A stretch of DNA of 19,043 nucleotides. Source: an uncultured Collinsella sp. (lineage in GTDB: Bacteria > Actinomycetota > Coriobacteriia > Coriobacteriales > Coriobacteriaceae). A program made the translations under genes and the position numbers. The stretch lies in assembly GCA_905207425.1 (NCBI GenBank), contig CAJLLB010000022.1:1-19043 (forward strand). The letters run 5' to 3'. The notes below the pieces were generated by a model. The model made no database searches. It was not told where the DNA came from and saw only the letters and a program-made list of their open reading frames with translations. Each line of letters opens with the position of its first letter. Positions within the stretch are counted from its first letter, which is position 1. Shown here in pieces: positions 15,373 to 19,043 of the stretch.

Positions 15373-16191
15373 ATGGCTGAGATGACGCTCGAGGGTGTGG
15401 ACGCTCGTCCCGAGGACTCCGCGTTTGCCCTGGGCCGCGTACATTCGATCGAGACGATGGGTACGGTTGACGGTCCCGGCATCCGCTTCGTAGTGTTTGT
15501 CCAAGGCTGTCCCATGCGCTGCGCGTATTGCCACAATCCCGATACCTGGTCGGTTAACGGCGGCACCATGGTGACCGTCGAGCATCTGATGGACGAGTTC
15601 CAGAGCAACCATGAGTTTTACCGCAGCGGTGGCATTACCGTTTCGGGCGGCGAGCCGCTTCTGCAGCCCGAGTTTTTGGCCGACCTGTTCCGTGCAATGC
15701 ACAACAACCCCGATGGTCGTGTGCATACCTGCCTGGATAGCTGTGGCTACGCCTTCGACCCTCAGCATCCCGAGAAGTTCGATGCCGTGCTCAACGAGAC
15801 CGACATGGTACTGCTCGATATTAAGCATGCCGACCCGGTCGAGCATAAAAAGCTGACCGGTTGTGATCCCGCACGCATCCTGGCGTTTGGCGATGAGCTT
15901 GCACGTCGCAATATCAAGGTCGTTATCCGCCACGTGGTTGTGCCGGGCATTACCGACACGGCGGAGGAGTGCGAGAAGCTCGGTCGCCTCATCGCTCCAT
16001 GGCACAACGTGGTGGGCCTGGAAATGCTGCCGTATCACACGATGGGTGTCGTCAAGTACGAGCAACTGGGCATTCCCTATAAGCTCGAGGGCGTGCCCCA
16101 GATGGATACCGCGCGCATGCCCGAGCTGCGCAATGCCGTTATGGCCGGTATGAAAAAGCGCCGTGCGGAGCTCAAAAACGCTATCGGATAG
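15373..16191 (+). CDS. pflA: Pyruvate formate-lyase activating enzyme (radical SAM)
   Basis: A radical SAM enzyme that uses a [4Fe-4S] cluster and S-adenosylmethionine to abstract hydrogen from the PFL glycine. The cluster cysteines are Cys46, Cys50 and Cys53 in GCPMRCAYCHNP. TVDGPGIRFVVFVQG before them and GGITVSGGEPLLQPEF after them are classic PflA motifs. The length is 272 residues. I chose ATG 15373 over 15352 because CAAGG lies upstream of it, and nothing resembling a ribosome site precedes 15352. A TAGAAT -10-like box lies at 15318-15323. Its target must be the separate 83-residue glycyl domain (7882-8133) bound to the barrel. It lies 7.2 kb from that gene, with the fructoside cluster and degV between. 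Confidence 0.95.
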   Translation: MAEMTLEGVDARPEDSAFALGRVHSIETMGTVDGPGIRFVVFVQGCPMRCAYCHNPDTWSVNGGTMVTVEHLMDEFQSNHEFYRSGGITVSGGEPLLQPEFLADLFRAMHNNPDGRVHTCLDSCGYAFDPQHPEKFDAVLNETDMVLLDIKHADPVEHKKLTGCDPARILAFGDELARRNIKVVIRHVVVPGITDTAEECEKLGRLIAPWHNVVGLEMLPYHTMGVVKYEQLGIPYKLEGVPQMDTARMPELRNAVMAGMKKRRAELKNAIG

Positions 16192-16227
16192 CATGCCATA
16201 GCCCTCATATCCCCTCGTTCCCAGCTG

Positions 16228-16294
16228 AGTTGCGGTGGAATAGTTCTTGTTTTTAGGCCCATGTCGCCCAAACAGGAACCATTTCACCGCAACT
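16228..16294. repeat. Palindromic repeat, copy 2 (GTTGCGGTG...CACCGCAAC)
   Basis: Arms 16228-16252 and 16270-16294 are inverted copies with three differences, sharing AGTTGCGGTG, AATAGTTC and the outer CACCGCAACT with copy 1 at 2649-2717. The loop sequence differs. It lies 36 bases after the pflA stop. No T-tract follows. Confidence 0.85.
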
Positions 16295-16452
16295 TCGTTT
16301 TGGGTAGAGATGCGCAACAGAATCGTGCCATTTGGATAAATACGCTTGTGGTTTCTTTAAAGACACCTTAAACGCTGCTGAATATCTTTGGAAAGAAATG
16401 CCTGCTCGGTATCATGCTGCTCGTATATAAACGGTGGCAGTCAGGAGACCAC

Positions 16453-17571
16453 GTGCGAAACATCGCATCGCGGGACGAGTATGTGCCGCAGCATGGCAGC
16501 AGATATAAGACGAAGGGCACGTCTTCGCGTGGCCTTGCCGGCGCTCGCATCCGCGTGAGGAAGATTGCCGCTATTGGGATGCTAACGTCGGCGGTTATTA
16601 TCCTCGGAATTACCGTTAAAACCTACGCCTCGGAGCGAACGGGGCGCCCAGATGCGTCAACGGTACAGCTGTAAAACGAGAAGGTTTCAAAGTCCAAAGC
16701 GTCGGCAGATCAAGCTCTGTCGACGGCAGATCTCAAGACGAGACTTTCGAAGGCGGACTTCAACGATATCCCTTCGGGTGATACCGTTCGGACCTTCTCG
16801 TTGGTGGATAACAAGACTCCTGCCTTGGAGGATGAGAGCCTTGCCTCGCTCCAGGATGCCCTGTGTCGGGCGCAGGAGCTGGGCGACGTGGGTGTAGTGT
16901 TCTACGACCTATCGAGTGGTAGGGGCGTGACGTATAACGCCGATGTTGAGGTGTATGGAGCGAGCAGTTATAAGGCGCTGTATGCACTCTATATTTGCGA
17001 GATGTTGGTCGAATCGGGGCAGGTGTCGCTCGATGGGCCTTTAGCCACGTATGGTGGTTACAGCATGGGCTGGCAGACAGTGCGTGACCTTATCGAGGCC
17101 GCGGTCGTCAACTCGGACAACGATTCGTTTATCGCGTTACGCGCGGCGTTTGACCATGATGGCTATGAGGATTGGATTGCCAATCTGGGTGTTGATGACG
17201 AAACGGCACTGAATCCGATGAGTGATTTTCCGACCTACTGCCCGCGCACTTCTGCGAGGTTATGGCGTGAGATGAGCGAGTATCTGAGCATGGATACCGA
17301 GACTTCACAGTGGTTGTCGGGCCTTCTGGCATCAACATCGCGCTCGTTTATTCGCGATGGCATTGCGGACGAGCAGGTTTTGGTGCGCAACAAGGCAGGC
17401 TGGATTAGCGAGGATGGTTACTACTCGACATGCGATGCGGGCCTTATCGACATCGATGGCTGTACCTATGTCATGGGTATCATGACATCGATGCCGTGGA
17501 GCGACCGCTCGAGCGAGGTTACGGCCGCGATTGCAAAGGCTCTGTTTGATACGCGAGCTGCACTGGCTTAG
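16453..17571 (+). pseudogene. Membrane-anchored class A beta-lactamase-like serine hydrolase, broken by an in-frame TAA
   Basis: One reading frame runs through 373 codons from GTG 16453 (AGGAG at 16443-16447) to TAG 17571, interrupted only by TAA at 16672-16674. The first part encodes a basic cytoplasmic region and one membrane segment (IAAIGMLTSAVIILGITV). After the stop the frame continues with a Lys/Ser-rich linker and a penicilloyl-serine-transferase fold. That fold has SSYK (SxxK; Ser codon 16963-16965), NSDND (SDN; 17113-17121) and NKAG (KTG-like; 17392-17400). CAA to TAA would be a single C-to-T change. The three catalytic motifs are intact, so inactivation looks recent. Readthrough or a sequencing error are alternatives. 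The full protein would be a cell-envelope hydrolase; substrate unknown. Confidence 0.8.
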
Positions 17572-17578
17572 CGTGTTC

Positions 17579-17595
17579 GTTTGACGAGGTCAAAC
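17579..17595. repeat. Short perfect inverted repeat before mtnN
   Basis: GTTTGAC (17579-17585) and GTCAAAC (17589-17595) are separated by GAG. It lies between the serine hydrolase stop and the nucleosidase gene. It could be an operator or a short stem; no T-tract follows. Confidence 0.5.
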
Positions 17596-17649
17596 AAAAT
17601 GCTGGTACCATACCGTGGTTGAGAATTTCGAATAGGTTTGGGGAATGGC

Positions 17650-18390
17650 ATGGCTACCATTGCGATTATCGGTGCGCTCGAAAAAGAGATCATGCAGATT
17701 AAGGAAGAGCTGAGCGACGTTTGCGAGGCACGGGAGGCAGGCTTGACCGTTGTGAGCGGTGAGCTCGACGGCCTGACAGTTGTCGCCACAACGGCGGGCA
17801 TGGGCACGGTGAACGCCGCCGCTGCAACACAGCACCTCATTAGCAAGTATGCTCCGCAGGCTGTTGTGTTTTCGGGCATTGCGGGCGGTTTGAACCCCAA
17901 GCTCCATATCGACGACGTGGTCATTGGCAAACGCCTGCGCTATCTGGATACCGATACCGCGCTTATCGCCGAGTCCGCACCGGGGCTCGAGGAGTTTGGC
18001 TCGACGCCCGCGCTGGTCGATATTGCCGCCGAAGTGCTTGCTGAGCGTGGGTTTGTTGACGCTTCGACAAATGCAGTCGCTTCGAATGAGGGCACCAAGC
18101 AGTTCCTGGTCGGCACGATTGCCACGGGTAACCGCTTTGTGACGGGCGCCACCATGCGCAACGACGCTATCGAGGCGACGCATGCCGATTGTGTCGGCAT
18201 GGAGGGCGCGGCAATTGCCCATGTCGCAACCAAAAATGGTGTCGATTGCCTGGTGTTGCGCGCTATCAGCGATAATTGTGACGAGGCGTACGATGCAATT
18301 TGCGAGCGCGAGTTCGATCTGTTCGAGTACGCGCGTGTCGCAAGTGACATCACGCTCGATATCGTCCGCCGCATTGCCGCTGCGCAATAG
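17650..18390 (+). CDS. mtnN: 5'-methylthioadenosine/S-adenosylhomocysteine nucleosidase
   Basis: Cytoplasmic nucleosidase that removes adenine from methylthioadenosine, S-adenosylhomocysteine and 5'-deoxyadenosine, the last being a by-product of radical SAM enzymes such as PflA nearby. The 246 residues include IAIIGALEKEI with Glu13 (equivalent to E. coli Glu12), the substrate loop TTAGMGTVNAA, and VFSGIAGGLNP. They also include GNRFVTG, Glu185 in GMEGAAIAHVA, and Asp208 in RAISDN. These are the expected catalytic residues. I chose ATG 17650, with GGGGA just upstream, over a TTG at 17638. Length is slightly above the E. coli enzyme (232). Confidence 0.93.
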   Translation: MATIAIIGALEKEIMQIKEELSDVCEAREAGLTVVSGELDGLTVVATTAGMGTVNAAAATQHLISKYAPQAVVFSGIAGGLNPKLHIDDVVIGKRLRYLDTDTALIAESAPGLEEFGSTPALVDIAAEVLAERGFVDASTNAVASNEGTKQFLVGTIATGNRFVTGATMRNDAIEATHADCVGMEGAAIAHVATKNGVDCLVLRAISDNCDEAYDAICEREFDLFEYARVASDITLDIVRRIAAAQ

Positions 18391-18428
18391 CGCGTCTATT
18401 TGTAAGAACCTACGACCAAGGAGTGTCC

Positions 18429-19043
18429 ATGGCCGATTCCATTAACTATCAGCTTGCCAAGTTCGTCGCCAGCTACGGCAAGGTTTCGCAGATCCCCGAG
18501 TCCACCTGCCCCGAGGTGAGCTTTGTCGGCCGCTCCAACGTGGGCAAGTCGTCCATCATGAACAAGCTCTTTGGCCGCAAGAACCTGGTCAAGGTTTCCA
18601 GTACGCCGGGCAAGACGAGCAACATCAACTTCTTTGAGGCCGATGACGTGCATTTCGTGGACCTGCCGGGTTACGGTTTCGCCCGTCGCTCCAAGGCCGA
18701 GCGCGACCGCTGGGCCGAGCTTATCGGCGACTTTTTCGACTCCGAGCGCAGCTTTAACTTGGTCGTCTCGTTGGTGGACATTCGTCACGACCCCAGCAAG
18801 CTCGACCACGACATGATCGACTACCTACAGGGCAACGAGTTCAACTTTATCGTCTGCCTCACCAAGGCCGACAAACTCAGCCGCACCCAGCAGGCCCGCC
18901 AAGCAGCAGCCATCAAAAAGCAGCTCAACGTCCCGGCCGAGAACGTGATCATCACAAGCTCCCAGACCGGTACCGGCATCGACGAACTCAAGCGCCGCAA
19001 GCGCGCCGTCATACTGGCCCATTACTACACCACGCCCGAAGTG
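18429..19043 (+). CDS. engB: Ribosome-biogenesis GTPase EngB/YsxC (YihA), 3' end cut by window
   Basis: Small TrmE-Era-EngA-EngB-type GTPase that acts in assembly of the 50S ribosomal subunit. The visible 205 residues hold G1 GRSNVGKSS (34-42), the switch region SSTPGKTSNINFF, G3 DLPGYGFA, G4 TKADKL, and G5 ITSSQTGTGI. A full EngB is about 195-210 residues. The frame has no stop by 19043, so only a short tail is missing. ATG 18429 is preceded by AAGGAG (18418-18423) at ideal spacing. It starts 38 bases after the nucleosidase stop. Confidence 0.96.
   Translation, partial: MADSINYQLAKFVASYGKVSQIPESTCPEVSFVGRSNVGKSSIMNKLFGRKNLVKVSSTPGKTSNINFFEADDVHFVDLPGYGFARRSKAERDRWAELIGDFFDSERSFNLVVSLVDIRHDPSKLDHDMIDYLQGNEFNFIVCLTKADKLSRTQQARQAAAIKKQLNVPAENVIITSSQTGTGIDELKRRKRAVILAHYYTTPEV

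Noticed and set aside
16801..17571. TTG start at 16801 making an intact soluble serine hydrolase
   Set aside because: No ribosome site precedes it, and the same frame continues upstream to a membrane anchor, so an interrupted gene fits better.

Overview
The window looks like a chromosomal segment of a gut Coriobacteriia bacterium (Actinomycetota), most likely Collinsella or a close relative. This rests on the high G+C, Actinobacteria-style eno-ftsB-ppx/gppA gene order, and fermentative sugar genes (pyruvate formate-lyase, PTS, fructosidases). The assignment comes from recognising families, not from a database search.

Layout. 1-2646 (+): 3' end of enolase, an FtsB/DivIC-type division protein and a Ppx/GppA phosphatase. 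2647-3053: intergenic block with a palindromic repeat, a tRNA-derived structured segment, and a minus-strand tRNA-Leu (UAA) with its terminator. 3085-3708 (-): small membrane-anchored protein of unknown function. 3872-4545 (+): orphan galactitol-type PTS EIIB and a free-standing VOC protein, ended by a strong terminator. About 4615-5360: an IS200-like solo TnpA element. 5361-8133: structured leader and a pyruvate formate-lyase split into two genes, a 683-aa barrel and an 83-aa glycyl-radical domain. 8161-8283: a 123-bp nested inverted repeat. 8437-14055: a LacI repressor, a divergent GH32-like enzyme, a sucrose-type EIIBC and a classical sucrose-6-phosphate hydrolase, with repeated LacI-type operators. 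14332-15186: DegV. 15373-16191: PFL-activating enzyme. Then a second copy of the palindromic repeat, a serine hydrolase gene broken by one in-frame TAA, an MTA/SAH nucleosidase, and engB running off the end.

How it fits together. Sucrose or related fructosides would be taken up and phosphorylated by the EIIBC, which lacks its own EIIA. They would be cleaved by the GH32 enzymes and sent through glycolysis (enolase) to pyruvate, which PFL splits into formate and acetyl-CoA after activation by PflA.

The most unusual system is the split PFL. The oxygen-sensitive glycyl-radical loop is not attached to the barrel but is a separate, well-translated gene behind two stem-loops. This suggests a permanent 'replaceable radical subunit' design, like the E. 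coli spare part YfiD/GrcA but with no intact enzyme here. Other points of interest are the two-copy palindromic repeat, the tandem operators carrying the -35 box, and the tRNA-derived segment.
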